From positions 1,126,406 through 1,190,405 of the forward strand of contig RHPI01002262.1 in assembly GCA_009103225.1 (NCBI GenBank): DNA of 64,000 nt, read 5' to 3'. Each line of letters begins with the position of its first letter. The first letter of the stretch is position 1. Below the pieces are notes generated by a model that searched no databases, was not told the DNA's origin, and saw only the letters and a program-made list of their open reading frames with translations. This DNA is from Chlorokybus atmophyticus. Lineage: Eukaryota > Streptophyta > Chlorokybophyceae > Chlorokybales > Chlorokybaceae. The translations under genes were made by a program, and so were the position numbers. This document shows positions 22,613 to 35,430 of this stretch, piece after piece.

Positions 22613-25600
22613 ATGGCTGCAGAAGAAGCTGCGGCAACAGTTGTTGCCATGCAAGCTACGCCAGCTGCGGGGCCAGTGAACGGATTGCCAGCATCATCCT
22701 CAGAAGTTCCCAAGCGGCTGCAGCCTGAGCTGCTGGCAGCACAGCCTAGTAGCGCCAAGCACTGGCCGCAAGCAGGCACGCCCTCACAAGCCATCCAACG
22801 CCCGCCTAGCGCAGTATGTGGTTGCTTTCGTTGGCCCTGCATGTTAACAAGTGCATGGATACAGGTGCATGAATGCTTTATCCTGCTTGCGGATTGTGAA
22901 GCAACACACTAATGCAAGCATGTGATGTGCATGTGTACCTGTGTGTGTGCGCGTATGTGTCTCACAGCTTTCGGATGCCGAGCTGCAAAAGCTCATTGAC
23001 CAGCTGGTTGCCAAGGAAGGGGAGGTAAGTTAGTGTCTGTGCCATAGAGCTCGCTCTCTCTGTGGGTGTGCGCACCCACCCTCAACCAAGATCGGTAGGA
23101 ATGCTGGGAGCTGAGCTGTTTCTGCGCAGGTGGACGAGTTGCAGGAAGATCAGGAGGAGGAGCGCTTTCACAGAGTCCACCTGAACATCAGAAACGAGCT
23201 AGCTGCGACGTTGGCAGGCAGCGAGGTACCTACAGGCTGCGCTTATAATGCTTCCGATTTGGGGCGTGAGCTTGCATGCAAGTTTTGCTCAACCCAACGC
23301 CTGCTTCATCATTGGGTCGCATTCGCACGTGCAGCTCGAAGCTGCGGTTGCAGACGAGGTCAAGCTGTTACTAAAGGAGTACCGGAGAGCTGAACGAGTG
23401 TTGAAGGAGGAGGTCGTGGACCTCCAGGTGCTTGCTGCATTAGCGTTTAACCCTGAAGCTGCGTGCGGAAATGACGATACTTGTGTGAGCAAGTTCTTTT
23501 GCTCGGCAGGAGCGCCTGGAAGCCAATGGCGTAGACATAAGAGCATTTTACTTTGAGCTCGAGAAGTCTGCCAAAGATGTGTGTAAGACTGATGTGTGGC
23601 GCGAAGCACCCCGTCCATATCCTGAGCTGGATCAACTGGATCATCCTGGAGACGAGCCATACGATTTCCGTGTGGACGCAACACCGCAGGCTTTGGCTGT
23701 CATCAAGGATGCCACGCAGAAGCTCAACCGCCAACGGCCTGTGTCTACGTAAGTGCTGTTGATGGAGAGCCAAACTGCATGTGTGCTCGCTCCTGTTGAT
23801 GCCGCGTTTCTGATTGTCGCGCTTACGAGCTGCGTTTGTAGTACAAATGGCAAGAAGGGCTTTCTCGGTGCAGCCGGCTTCTCCAGGCAGCAATATTTGC
23901 TGATGTACAAAGCTGAGACCAATGAAGATGCGGACCCGACAGAGGCGGATGCCGTCGTTGAGGAGCTTGAAAGGCTGCTGGATTGCGGCAAAGCGGAAGC
24001 CATTCGTGCCGTGGTCAGCACTGCGCCCTCTGTCAAGCGGACGTTCCTGATGCGGTACCTCTTTGACTCTCCTCAGGAGGCTGAAGAAGCCGAACAGGCA
24101 GCCTGCCAGGTAGATGCCGGTAGATAAGCGTCTCAGCCATCAAGCAGTGAAGTCATGATGGGTGTCATGGCCTGCAGATGGATGTGCGATTGTTACGCCA
24201 TTTCGGTGCATAGTTAATCAACGGCCTCATGTGCTTGTGCTACAGACCAAGGGAGATCGTCTTCTGGGCTTCGACTGTCTCGTTATGAATGTGCAGATTG
24301 AACTGGTCAAAGACAAGAGGGAGGAAAGGCAGCCAAGCGTCAAAAGGCCGCACCAGGTTGGGTCCTTCAGCTGCATGTTCTTAATGCCCCGCCACGGCTT
24401 ACCTGTGTCATACTGCTTGGCCTTACTTCTTGTCACTCACTGCAAACTTGTGTGAAGCATAACGCAATGCAAGGACTCTCCTTGCAGACCAGCACGGAAG
24501 CCGAGAACGTGAGGCTGCGTGCCAAGCGCTTGCAGACAGCCAACGCACCCAATTGCACAACCGCAGCAGCTGCTGCACCAGATGAAGAGGAATATCATAC
24601 TTGCGAGGAGGTCGGACAACTTTGTCCTGTGTTGAGTTTAAAAACATCCTCATTATTTATGCCGACGTTGCTATGGCGCTGCTGATGGGCACAGCTACAC
24701 CTGTCTTGTTTGTTGGTGGATCTCATCAAAAGATACAGCTCATGCAGGCGTCAGCCTCCAGCGAACTTTCAACATTTTCCAAGCACGAGCTTGCAACTGG
24801 CGATGGAGTCCCATTTACAAGTGCAGCGGCAGCATGCTCACCACAAACGAGGAAAGACCACAGTTCAGGCCCCGCTGCATCTGGACTTCCTTCTGACAAG
24901 AAAGTCAGGCGCAGAAGCAGTGGCACAATCGTCCCGCCTGCTGCTGAAGTGATTGATGTGGACTCATACGACGTGCAACCATCGGGACCGACGGCTGTCA
25001 TCATCGACTTGGTTGAAGATGAAGAGGACGTTTTGTACACAACAGCAGGCGATTTTGGCAGAGCCGGTGAAGTATCATGCACAGGTCAGATTCCCTCCTT
25101 GACTGCGCATGCATGGTTGCATATCCACATGCGCAATGCACGCACAAACGCATGAACGCACGCACGATTCTTCTTTTAGGTCGTTGCCTCCCACTGCTCT
25201 CATACATTGATGCTTGCAGGGTGTGCTGCATGCATACCGCGGAGTGCTGTCAGACAGCATCCACTCCTGGAAGTTACAGTTTGCAAAGGCTGCCTGCAGC
25301 GTTACGTAGCTTGCAAGTTCGATGAGGTAAGAAACTGCGCTGTTTGTCAGTTGCCTACCTGTTTCTGTGTGTCACTGGCATACGCAGCAATTCGATGACA
25401 CCGCATGATGGTGCATGGAGTTCGTGCATGAAGCTTGCACTCGCTTCTTTTGCAGCATACCTTCAAGGCTCCCTGTCGTTGGTGCGGCGAACATCGCCTA
25501 GCAGCAAAGCAGTGCTCGACGTGCAGAAAATGTTTCTGTCATCCATGCATTAAGCGGAACCATCCCAATGGGTTGCAGATATTGAATTCACAGACAGGTA

Positions 25601-25836
25601 TGGTCATGCCTTAGTTGACAATATGCCCAGCCTTCGGGTCTACTTGCACCAGTTGTTTGCAGTCATATCTTAGCTTACTACACAAAGCGCCTGTATGGAA
25701 ATCTCACCTCTCCTTTAACGGCATGCATGGCTTTGCAGGTCCATTTGTCTGGCATTGCTTTGCATGTGACTCATCATGCACTGCATCATTGCGCCAGCAA
25801 TGGTTGGACCTGTACATGCCCCGAAGTAAGGATTAG
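22613..25836 (+). CDS. ATRX-like N-terminal protein with ADD domain, no SNF2 motor in view
   Basis: Twelve exons (22613-22813, 22968-23024, 23130-23225, 23335-23427, 23510-23748, 23842-24109, 24246-24356, 24488-24610, 24748-25084, 25220-25326, 25456-25597, 25739-25836) give 623 aa with matching phases. The N-terminal half is coiled-coil-like (SDAELQKLIDQLV, then RNELAATL, LEAAVADEVKLLLKEY, ERLEANGVDI), which I recognise as the N-terminal region of plant ATRX (CHR20 type). Then comes an acidic linker with a SUMO-interacting-like stretch (AEVIDVDSYD, VIIDLVEDEED). The C-terminus is an ADD zinc-finger module: CAAC, VCKGC, PCRWCGE, QCSTC, CFCHPC and WHCFAC supply the cysteines. ADD domains of ATRX and DNMT3 read the histone H3 tail. 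A TAG stops translation right after the ADD; no helicase motifs follow before the next gene. It may be a truncated paralogue, or the model may miss a distant continuation. Confidence 0.75.
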
Positions 25837-27317
25837 CTGCGTCGACAGAAGGTACATGACCCTTCGCGCTGTGCTATGGGCGTAAAGGCTTGTCGTCTTC
25901 ATTGGTTGTAAATGGCTGTTCTGCCACAATGCAGGTCTACTGACCAAACCTATGCTCCTCACAGCCCGCTTTTGGCAGCCGGATTGGCAATGCTCAGGAA
26001 CTTGATTCATGCTTATGTATAGCAGTAGATCCTCATGCTATACATAGTCATTCAGCTCCTAGTGGCAGCAGTTTGTATAGCTTGCATGTATAGTCACACC
26101 TCGTGTCTTGCAGCATATGCCTTGCTGGGATGGCAACAACATGGTCAGGGGACATTCACAACGCTTTCAATTTAGATGTGTAACTCTAAAGCTGTTCAAC
26201 GTAACTGCAGGCTACATGGGAATGCACCACTATGCTAGGCACCATGCTATGCGCCTTGCTCGTATGTCAATGATCACAGAGGGATGCGGACATGGGAATG
26301 CACCACTATGGCCACAACTTCAATATTGATGCCTTTACCAAACACACGCCATTAAACTAGATTGAAGTGTTGCGGTCAGTCTAGCAGAAGCGATGCAGCC
26401 ATAATAGATGGACTTAAGTAGTTCATGCTCGGCGCTGATGCCAGTATTGCAATAGCCTGTACGCACCAATATGTGCTCATTAAACCAAGTGGTCAAGCGC
26501 ATTGTCAAACTTGGTCTTTTAACTATGTCATTGGCTACGACATGTAGTCTTGGATCAGCTATATAGAATTCTTATAACCAGCCGTATATCCCAAGGTACA
26601 AGAGACGATGTCGTTGTGGGTAAGGATTATACCAGCATATGTAGAGTAAATGCAATGCTGTGACTGAGACTCACAAGACAAGCATGCCACATGCATGCAC
26701 AAGCAACCTACCGTCCATGTGCTCATACTAGCATACCATATCTTGTTTACTCGTGCCTCCTTGGTTGCAAAAAGAAAGTGATTGCCTCATTAACATGTTG
26801 TGTGCATTGCACACATCTTCCAAGCCGTACGACCAAGCTCAACAAACAGTGATTGCAGGGACTCACTGAGAACGAGAATAACCTTCCGTCCCTGCCCCAA
26901 GCCCGCTAGAGCAACATACACCCTGACATAGGGTATACCAAGCACATGCGCACGTGTACTCGGATGTAGATCTGTACACATCATATGTAGGCATGGTCAT
27001 GTGGACACGCATCACCGCATATATAATGCAACTTGTGGAGACAGTTGGTCAGTACATTGTGATCAAGTAGGTTGGCATGTCAACTCAGGTTGGAAAGCAA
27101 TCATCGCCAATTGACATTTGCTAATTCATACCTCACATTGAAAATTGAATATAACAAGGCTGAGGACCTAGAGAATACGTCAGCTATACCACAAATAGTA
27201 GTGGTGTTGCTGTCAAGCCAAAATGCTTGTATAGTTACGTTGCTCCAGGATGAACTTGTTTAATAATACACACGACCTACAGAGTAGAGCTGAAAGCTAG
27301 GCACACAACTATGTACA
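25837..27317. other. Intergenic, AT-richer, no gene
   Basis: No frame with domain content on either strand; in particular no SNF2 helicase motifs that would extend the ATRX-like gene. A short repeated phrase, ATGGGAATGCACCACTATG, occurs at about 26217 and 26293. Confidence 0.45.
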
Positions 27318-29333
27318 TTACAAACGTGACAAGTGTGCAATATACTCACGCAATCGTGGCAGGTACAATGGAGATGCCTCGAGGTCGCAATGTGTTCCTC
27401 CAACCACCCACAGCGGCTTGAACGACTGCTGGCAAAGCTGTGCAAGCCTCTGGCCGTGCGCGATGTTGATAACCTCATCGGTTGTGCCGTGCAAAACCAG
27501 CACAGGACATGCAACCTTGCTGATCTTGTCAACATTCTGCATGCATGACAAGGGTACCAAGAAAGTAAGTAAGTACGCAGCTTATGCCCAATCGGCATTC
27601 ATGCCAACACAACAACGTTGAGCACGACAACCACCTTGTAGATGTCGAATGGGTACGTGCGAGTAGTGTTGGGATGCAAGACTCGGATTCCAGATAGTAG
27701 AGGGCTGTGCAAGACGAGCCCACCCAAGTTGGGTGACAGGGCAGCCAGATGCGTGGAAGGTCCACTGCGGCACAACACGATGCACATAAGAAGTGTACTC
27801 AACCAGCGCTAGTCAGCTTAGTCGTTGTACCTGCCGACACTCTGCCCGTAGAGCACGATATCCTGCTCTCGAGTCCCCTTCTCTTGCAACCACGCATAGC
27901 ATGCCTCAATATCCGCGTATGTGGCGACCTCGCACGGCTGGTGGGTACAGACACAATGTCAGAAAGGTTTTGTGGTTGTATGGCAGCGCACTGCATATAT
28001 GCAGATATGCTTACGCTGCCAGTGCTGGTTCCATAGCCCGTATAGTCATACCTGCACAGCAATCGCTCACCTTTGATCATGCACATAGCATGCAATTGGC
28101 ATGATATACCGTGTTTGTTGCATACGTCAGGTAACATCAAGTAGGTGTAACGGTACACGCTATGCGGTTTGCAATGCATACATGATACATGAACACACCC
28201 GAGGATGTTGACATTGAGCGCCGCACTCAAGTCCAACAGAAATGGCCGCATCTGGCCGAGATCTACGGCATTGCCATGGGAGAATAGCAGAGTAAACCTA
28301 GCGTTCCTGCTATTGCAACTGTAATTAGCCCGTGCGTGCCGTGCCATCGTGCTCACTTTCAACACAAGCTCAACAAGCCTTCCAAATTGTCAAAACCGAC
28401 CGACTTGTCATTGCCAAAACTTACTTCCTGCGAATGAAACATGCTGCCAGCGTGTCTCCGCGCTTGTTGGCAATCTTAACCACCTACACGCAATCAGCCC
28501 AATCCAATAGTTCATGTGTGTCCAAACATAGCTCATCTGTTCCAGCATATAAACAGTATCCTGAGCTTGAAAGAGTTAAGCTGTCTGTCGGCACTGCATC
28601 TGCTGCGGGTGGGGGACGCGTTGACCTTATAACAGGTTTTGGGTGTGTATGTACTACTTACATGTGCCTATACACCCAAAACACGCATACATGTAGATAC
28701 ACATGTGTTCACGCACATGCGCAGCACATGAGAAAGTGTGTGCTCGTGTCTGTTTACGCATACACTTACGCGCATGTGTTTTTCGAGTAGCGCGTGTCAG
28801 ATTGTAGGCTCCGTTGTGTTATAGGTATCATGGTGTGCAGCTTACAAGCAGCTATACAACACGGTGCATGTGTAGTTCACTGAGGAGCGATATGCTATCA
28901 TTGTTCCAATAAGGGTTTTGCTGCTTACATATACGTATTCATACACACCACCACGCCATTCAAAACGACCTGTCATTGAGGCTGACATGCCGTGCCATTA
29001 AGTTGACATAGAGAGTACTCAACTCTGTATGCCAGTAGTGCTTTGTTGGTTTTCCAACGGGTTGCCATTATCCAACAATGCATTACGCAATCACTGCGCC
29101 TGTCACACCCTTGACTTGACTTAAACGCACAATCTGATTTATGCCAAGCGTGCAACCATATGCGCAAGCATGCAAGTACGCACGCGCAAGCACACCTGCA
29201 GGTCTGGCCTTGGAGGCACGCCGTCAAAGCACCAGCCGCCCGGGTTTGTCTCATCCCGGACCAACGAGTAAGTGGCCGGCCTGGGCGGGTAGTACGCCAG
29301 GCGGTTGGCTATACTACTTGCCACGACACCCAT
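27318..29333 (-). CDS. Alpha/beta hydrolase, ABHD17-like
   Basis: Seven exons on the minus strand: 29196-29333, 28425-28483, 28199-28306, 28015-28051, 27831-27937, 27635-27764, 27318-27536, giving 265 aa in continuous phase. ABHD17 proteins are serine hydrolases; the animal members depalmitoylate membrane proteins. Visible features: [12 protein letters not shown] (oxyanion region), YDYTGYG, GQSVG (nucleophile elbow, Ser), [13 protein letters not shown] (acid) and GGTHCDLE (catalytic His). The N-terminus [17 protein letters not shown] resembles the family start and includes a Gly at position 2 that could be acylated, but lacks the Cys cluster seen in animals. A Pro/Ala-coding repeat lies just upstream. 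Its 5' end faces the RPN5 gene. Confidence 0.87.
28640..28790. repeat. Alternating CA/TG tract in hydrolase intron 1
   Basis: ACATGTAGATACACATGTGTTCACGCACATGCGCAGCACATG-type sequence inside the first intron (28484-29195). Confidence 0.6.
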
Positions 29334-29983
29334 AGAGAGAGATCGACTTCAAGCAAACAAACGGTATACAAAACAACCAGTACAGCTTGCTGGGCTTTGG
29401 CCTCCTCCTCCTCCTCCTCCCCCTGCTCCTCCGTCTGCTCCTTCACCCTGTCACATTGAAGCCCAGACGCAATCCAGCAGTCTCAGTGCTGCCGCAGCTG
29501 CTGAGCACGACATAGCGACGCCTCCTCCAACAACCCCGCCGACACGGACCCCGCCGCCGCCGCCATGTTGCTAAAAGCAGCCAAAGTCGCCCACAAGGCC
29601 ACGCAAGCACACGCAAGCTGCAAGCTTTGTGCTTTTAGCTTACATTTTGAAGCACACAGCTCTGACTGTCAGCTGAAGACTGTAGTATTGGAGCTCCAGC
29701 TGTGAAGCAAGAAGTAGTCCTAGCTTGAAGCTTGCAACAGCTTGCGCAACCAACGCTGAGCTGAGCACGACAAGCTCAGCCTGTTTTCTTTTCATCCAAA
29801 TTGTGAGTAACTTAACAAACTTTCCTGCGGCGACGGCGGCGGCGGTTGAGGGCGGCGGAGAGGGAGGAAGAGCGAACGAGGCGGAGGTTGTCCCGTGTCG
29901 TTGTGGTTGTTCTCGTCGTTGTCGGTGTTGTTATTGGTTGTGGTTGTGGTAGCGGGTGTGCTGTTGGCGGGGTAGGGAGCAGC
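29334..29983. promoter_or_regulatory. Divergent promoter region of hydrolase and RPN5
   Basis: A 650-bp spacer between divergent starts. It holds a CTC/CCT run at 29400-29430, CCG repeats at 29545-29570, an AGCTTG-rich stretch at 29600-29780 and a GGCGGC/GTTGTGGTT-rich 5' UTR. A minus-strand ATG with an Ala run at about 29566 could begin an upstream exon of the hydrolase, but no splice link was found. Confidence 0.4.
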
Positions 29984-32900
29984 ATGACTGAGATGGAGGT
30001 GGAGGCGGCGACGGCGGTGCCAGCTACTACTGCTGGTGCTGGTGCTGGCGCTGGCGCTGGCGGCAGTAAGAAGAACAACAAGGGTCCGCCGGCTGGGCTG
30101 ACCGATCCTGAGATCGCCGCCGCCGTGGAGGCTGCCAGGGACCTCGGCCTGTCCAAGGGCCAGCTGCCGGAGGCGCTGGAGAAGCTATTGGCTGTGGAGA
30201 AGCATGCTCGCCTGGTGAGCATACTGGAAGCACAAGTAGCTGACATAAGTTTCGCGTCTTTGTTCTAACATTTAGTTGAGGATTTGTTACTTGCAGTCTA
30301 TCCTTGAGCACAATCCACGTGTGTTGCACAGCTTGAAGGTCTTATCTCAAGTTGTTGCATGTCCGCTCTGTGACTCTGTCAGTAGCTTCCATCAGTGCTG
30401 AAAAGCAGTTAAGGCAAATTTGCTTTGGGCACGCTATCTCTCTTCAACGTTTGGATTTTTTCAATCCGTGATCTTGGAGGAGCACTGCATGTGCCAACAC
30501 TCTCTACTGTCATGTTGGCTTGCTCACACAGTCCTCGGGCTGACACTTAGGCACGCTCATGGTATGGTGATGGACCAACGTGCATAGGTTGTGTACAAGG
30601 CGTTACTTCTTAGTTGATGCCGCGGAGCGGCATCAATCAACAACTACCAATCAACTGTATGAGACTGCACATTAGAGATGGCCACTCATTACAGTAGTGG
30701 TCAGTGACGCACATGTGTGCGGTCCCGCGTTGCAAACACAAGCTGACATTAAGTGCTGAGGCTTGGAACTGTATGGAGTTGTACCAGTTGTACCAGATCA
30801 TGTGTGTTTTGACCTGTTGTACCGTGGTGGCAACATGCAGCAGGCCATTCACATCTTGTTCACGTGATGTTTGTCGGGCTGATGCACCTGTATGCGTTTT
30901 TAAGGCAGGGGAGATCACAGCGACAAGGACGGTTGTGGTGGCGATTGTACGATTGTGCTTTGATGCAAAGGACTACAAAGCTCTCAATGAGCATATTGTG
31001 CTACTGTCCAAGCGGCGTGCGCAACTCAAGCAAGCAGTTGTTGCCATGGTCCAGGTACTCGAGGCAAACGACATGATTTGCATCAGGAACTCAAGTATCA
31101 AGCAAACTGCGTGTCAATTTTGCATGCTCCAGTATACCTCTATAATGTAAACATACATGCCATGATAGTGTCAAACAGATGGTGGAGACGCAGCGCAGTC
31201 ATAGCTGGTTGGTCCGGTTGTGTACGTACATATACCTCAACTGTATATGTGTGTATGGGGCCTTATGTATATACACACATACCCGTATGCTGACAGCGAC
31301 GAACGGCATCATGACATCTACAACACTTGTAATTACGTCGGTGTGAACATGTGTTATTAGGTACCATGATGTAGCAACTCTATGCTTCATGATAGATTGC
31401 AGTCTTGTGTTGTCACGTTATGAGAACCACATTTGTCAATCATCACAAAACTGGTGTACCTGGTTATCTACTGCCTGATCAAATACAACTTTTGCGCTCT
31501 GGAGGTGCGTTCAACCTCATCCTTTACTGCTGTAGGAAGCCACCGGCTGGGTAGACCAACTCCCTAGCGTTGATGACCAAGTGGCGTTAATTGAGACTCT
31601 CAACTCAGTGACCACTGGCAAGGTATGTTGCGTAAAGCAACTTCAGTTGTTGTGCGTTTGCTTTAGCTAACAACATATCAAAGGCACTGTGTTGGTTGTG
31701 GCATTGTTTCCCTGTTGGCAAACATGCTTACTTTCTTACAGATGTATGTGGAGATTGAGCGCGCGCGATTGACACGGAGACTGGTCAAGATCAAGGAAGA
31801 TCAAGGGAAGTTGGATGAAGCTGCAGATATCATGCAAGATGTTGCGGTAAGGGGAATTCGTGTTTTGTGCATTCTCCACACATAGAAAGCAGCAGTGCTA
31901 ACACATAGAACAAGCAATGATAACCACTTCTGGAATGGTATCAGGTTGAAACATTCAGTGCCATGGCCAAGACCGAGCGCATAGCTTTCATCTTGGAGCA
32001 AGTGCGATTGTGTCTGGACAGGAAAGACCCTGTGCGCGCTTCCATCCTCGCAAAGAAGATCAATCCGCAGGTGTCTTTGCTAGTTTGGTACTTTGTTATT
32101 GCCATTGTGTTCATGTTGTTGGGTTGTTAGAATCGATGTCAGGCATGCCTGTTCTAGTACAGGTTTTTGAAGAGAAGCCTGTAAAGGCTGAGAAGAAGGA
32201 TGAAAAGCCCAAGCCAAAGGCGGAAGGCGATGAGGTCATACAGGTACCGAAGTAGGTTGATCTCATTCAATGCTTACTATGTCCTCAGTATTAACATGCC
32301 AGTGGTACATCATTGTGTATGTACAGACGGTTTGAACTGCACAGTCCATGCTTAGCATATATTGTAATCTTTGTAGACGCGTTGAAACGTGTTCTGTACC
32401 TGTTTCTGCAGGCACCTTCTCCAGACACGCCAAGCATGACGCAGTTGAAGCTTATCTACTACCAGCACATGATTCGGTATGATATCATGATCAGGATGGC
32501 TGCGGGAAACATCATTTGCGTGCAACTTTGCTTTGCTGCTGACCGTGTGTCAGATGCAAATGTACTCAATCCCTGTATCTATGCGTGTGCCTGCAGTTAC
32601 TACACGCACGAGGGCGACTACCTGGAGCTCTGCCGAGCGTACCAACACATCTTTGACACGTCAACTGTGCGGGATGATCCCAATCAGTGGATGCCTGTAA
32701 GTATTAGCTGATGCACATACTGCAAGCTGAATGATGTTGATATTTACTACGCTGAAGTTTCTCGTTACAATATGCATTGGTCATGCAACCTATGTAATGT
32801 TTACACAGGTTCTCAAGCGCATGGCGTGGTATGTTGTTCTTGCTCCTCATGGACCCATGCAAATCTCATTGCTCAACCAACTCTCGCAAGAAAAAAAGCT

Positions 32901-33777
32901 CTCCGACCTTCCAAAGTTTCAGTAAGTTTGTTTGTAAGTGGGTTTAGAGTTTTTATCTGTCTCGACACACATTTTGAATTTGTTTGTTGTTTGCTTCGCA
33001 GAGCGCTGCTTAAGGTGTTTATAACAATGGAGGTTGTCAACTGGCCTGCTTTTCTGAAAACTTACCAAGAGGTATAATAGGATGCATGCATATGCGGCTT
33101 GCCAGCTTCTGCCTGTGTGATGCTTGGACTACAAGTGGTTGCGCATGCCCTTTCAGGAATTCGCGAGCGAGCCGGAATTGTTCAAAGGCGGTGAGGAGAG
33201 CAAGGCTATGAAGGATCTGCGGTTGCGCATCACGCAGCATGTACGTTCAAACTGTGACTGTGCATGCCTGCGTGCGTACGTGCGCGAACGTGTGTGCACG
33301 CGTGTCAGCATGTGCATGCACGTCTGTACGTGCACGTACGCGCATGCACGCGTGTTGCTCTTCTCTTATTCCAAGCGTGTTTGCATGTGTGCGTATCTGG
33401 CGTGCGCTCTTGTGTGTGTTGGTTTGACTCATTTTCTAAACAATGCTGACGCTTCACGCACATGTGTGCCCTGGCGCTCGCAGAACATCCTGGTTGTGTC
33501 AAAGTACTACACAAGGATAACAACAAAGCGGCTGGCGGCACTGATGGACCTGCCAATGGAGGATGCGGAGCGGCACCTGGCGGACATGGTGGTGAGCAAG
33601 GCGCTGGTGGCCAAGGTGGACAGGCCGGCTGGCATAGTGTCCTTCCGGCCACTGCAGGAGTCCACGGAGCTGCTGAATGACTGGTCGAGCCATATCGGCC
33701 GCCTCCTATCGCTGGTTGAGCGCTCCTGCCATCAGATACACAAGGAGACGATGATCCACAAAGTCACGCTTGCGTAG
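29984..33777 (+). CDS. RPN5: 26S proteasome lid subunit RPN5 (PSMD12)
   Basis: Twelve exons (29984-30214, 30905-31054, 31536-31622, 31742-31846, 31945-32070, 32163-32243, 32412-32476, 32597-32696, 32809-32921, 33002-33071, 33157-33240, 33484-33777) encode 501 aa in phase. A scaffold subunit of the 19S regulatory-particle lid. Family signatures: [78 protein letters not shown]. The C-terminal PCI domain reads [20 protein letters not shown], then [16 protein letters not shown] and [14 protein letters not shown]. It is longer than plant homologues (about 440 aa) because of an N-terminal Ala/Gly-rich extension and a Lys-rich insert (exon 6). Exon 2 uses an acceptor (TTTTTAAG) that restores the conserved AGEIT start of the block. 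Confidence 0.95.
33243..33440. repeat. Alternating purine-pyrimidine tract in last RPN5 intron
   Basis: GTGCGTACGTGCGCGAACGTGTGTGCACGCG-like sequence fills most of the 243-bp intron, starting within the donor side. Confidence 0.7.
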
Positions 33778-34256
33778 TTGAGAAAACGGCTCGGTGTGGT
33801 AATCGCTGCCTGCTTGCAAAACCCACGTGTGCTGGGTTGGCCCACATGTGCAGTGTACTTGGAGTTGTGGTGAGTCATGTGCACACTGTTGATCAGGTGG
33901 GCAGCACGCAGAGCATTACATACAAGAGCATGTTGCGCCATTTTTGTGCTGGCAATATATGAGGGTCATGGCCAGTCAAGTTGGTGCATTGTGTAACCTG
34001 CTGCAGTCATAGCGACAGCAAGTCCAAACACACTGTACCAAGCGTTGAATACATTATTGCAACTGCAGTTTGCGCCTCAGATCACAACCACACTGGACAC
34101 GAATATAAGCTTGACTAACCAACTTAAATGTGGTAACTCCCTGTGAGAAGATTTTCAAATGAGGTGCCTTTGAATGGAACTTGTCATGAAGATGTAACAT
34201 GAGGCTTCTCAACATTTGCGCGCGCAAGGTTGTGTATACAAAAGGGGTATGCTACA
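33778..34256. other. Intergenic, RPN5 3' flank
   Basis: AT-richer sequence downstream of RPN5; no gene, repeat or RNA feature seen. Confidence 0.4.
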
Positions 34257-35406
34257 ATGTCAGCACGCGAAGCTATTGCAGCAATGGCAGCACCAGCAGC
34301 ACAAGAAGCAGTACCATCACACTTGACGCCACTGTGGAAGGATCCTTTGGTCGTGTGGAAGTACAATGCAACTTTGGCAAAGGCCCTTTGCAACAGGGCG
34401 TTGATGGTAATACATGTGACACATGCTGAACAGGTGATAGCCATGCAGTACTGTGGTTGTCACACACGCTTGCTACATGGTATCATCAACACTGTATTGG
34501 GACATGTTGTCGCTTGCGGTTACACAATGACTACCCTATGTTGCGGCATAGGGTAGTCATTGTGTAATAACAAACGGGGTTGCATGCTTAGTGTGCACCA
34601 TTGGTGTGGCATGTGCAGATGATGACAGTGTGATTGCATGGCTGCTGCATGCTGTTGTGAGTGGTGTGTGTGACTGATAGTGGGTGCTTGACCGGGGGCA
34701 CCGTGTCGATTGTGCATAGGTTGATGCCTAGTGGTAGTGCCCGCGCTGTGAGTCATGCATGGCAGTGCTCAAGCGGCAGCCGACTACAACTGCATGGGGA
34801 GCAGATCCTTCTGCCCGTGTGAGGAGCGCGAAACCAACATCAACGACTGCTGCGCCATGCTTCGCGTCAATGCGCCTAACCCTAACTCTGCCGGCAGCGT
34901 AGTTAATGGCAGCACAGGCGGCGGCGAGGGTGTGGGCGAGGGAGATGGCGGAGGAAGGGGGAGTCCACGTCTGCATGTTAGTGTGGTCGATGTGGATGCG
35001 GCAAGGCCGCTGTCAAAGACACATGCGCAGGTGACTGCAATTGCCATGCATGCATGCATGTCTAACAGCGGGCAGTAGTGGTAGACTTAGAGGTAGTTGG
35101 TAGGCAGCATGTACGCGCCTTGCCCCGGTGGTTGATGTGGTGAGTGTTGGTGGTGTTGGTTGATTGCATGTGCACGTAGGTTTGCATGTTATGCATTCCC
35201 TCTTGCATCTCTTGTACAATGGGTGCACGCTGTTGTGGACGCTGTACGCGCACAGGCAAGCAGCTGCTGCTCCATCACCACCTGCGGCGACACAACACTT
35301 ACAGTTGACAGTGCACGACCACACCGTTGTGCAGTTCTTGCGGCATGCTTTATGGTAAAGGCTCCATATCTGGCCCATTTTCGCAGTATCAAGCTCCTTG
35401 TGGGCG
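34257..35406 (+). CDS. Candidate small multi-exon gene, function unknown
   Basis: A first exon 34257-34406 (MSAREAIAAMAAPAAQEA, then HLTPLWKDPLVVWKYNATLA) starts with ATG and ends at a GT donor in phase. A second protein-like stretch lies at about 34760-35030 (RETNINDCCAMLRVNAPN and SPRLHVSVVDVDAARPLS) ending at GCGCAG/GTGACT, and a third at about 35266-35406. The joins are not proven and I do not recognise the protein. Between the pieces lie a perfect hairpin and repeat R1, so this may equally be a decayed gene. Confidence 0.3.
34520..34567. repeat. Perfect hairpin, 21-bp arms, 6-nt loop
   Basis: The left arm 34520-34540 (begins TTACACAATGAC) is the exact reverse complement of 34547-34567; the loop is TTGCGG. 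The arms show no mismatch, which is unusual for an old genomic hairpin. It could be transcribed as a small-RNA precursor or be a recent template-switch product. Confidence 0.88.
35025..35230. repeat. Dispersed repeat R1, copy 2
   Basis: The partner of 4154-4360, same orientation; begins GCAGGTGACTGCAATTGCC and ends near CTTGTACAATGGGTGCACGC. The corresponding minus-strand frames of both copies share segments such as MHGNCSH and KPTCTCN. Confidence 0.6.
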
Positions 35407-35430
35407 CTGTGGTAAATATTTGACGGGAAA

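Noticed and set aside
29305-29574. Proline-rich plus-strand protein
   Set aside because: Translation of CTC/CCG microsatellite between two divergent genes; overlaps exon 1 of the hydrolase on the other strand.
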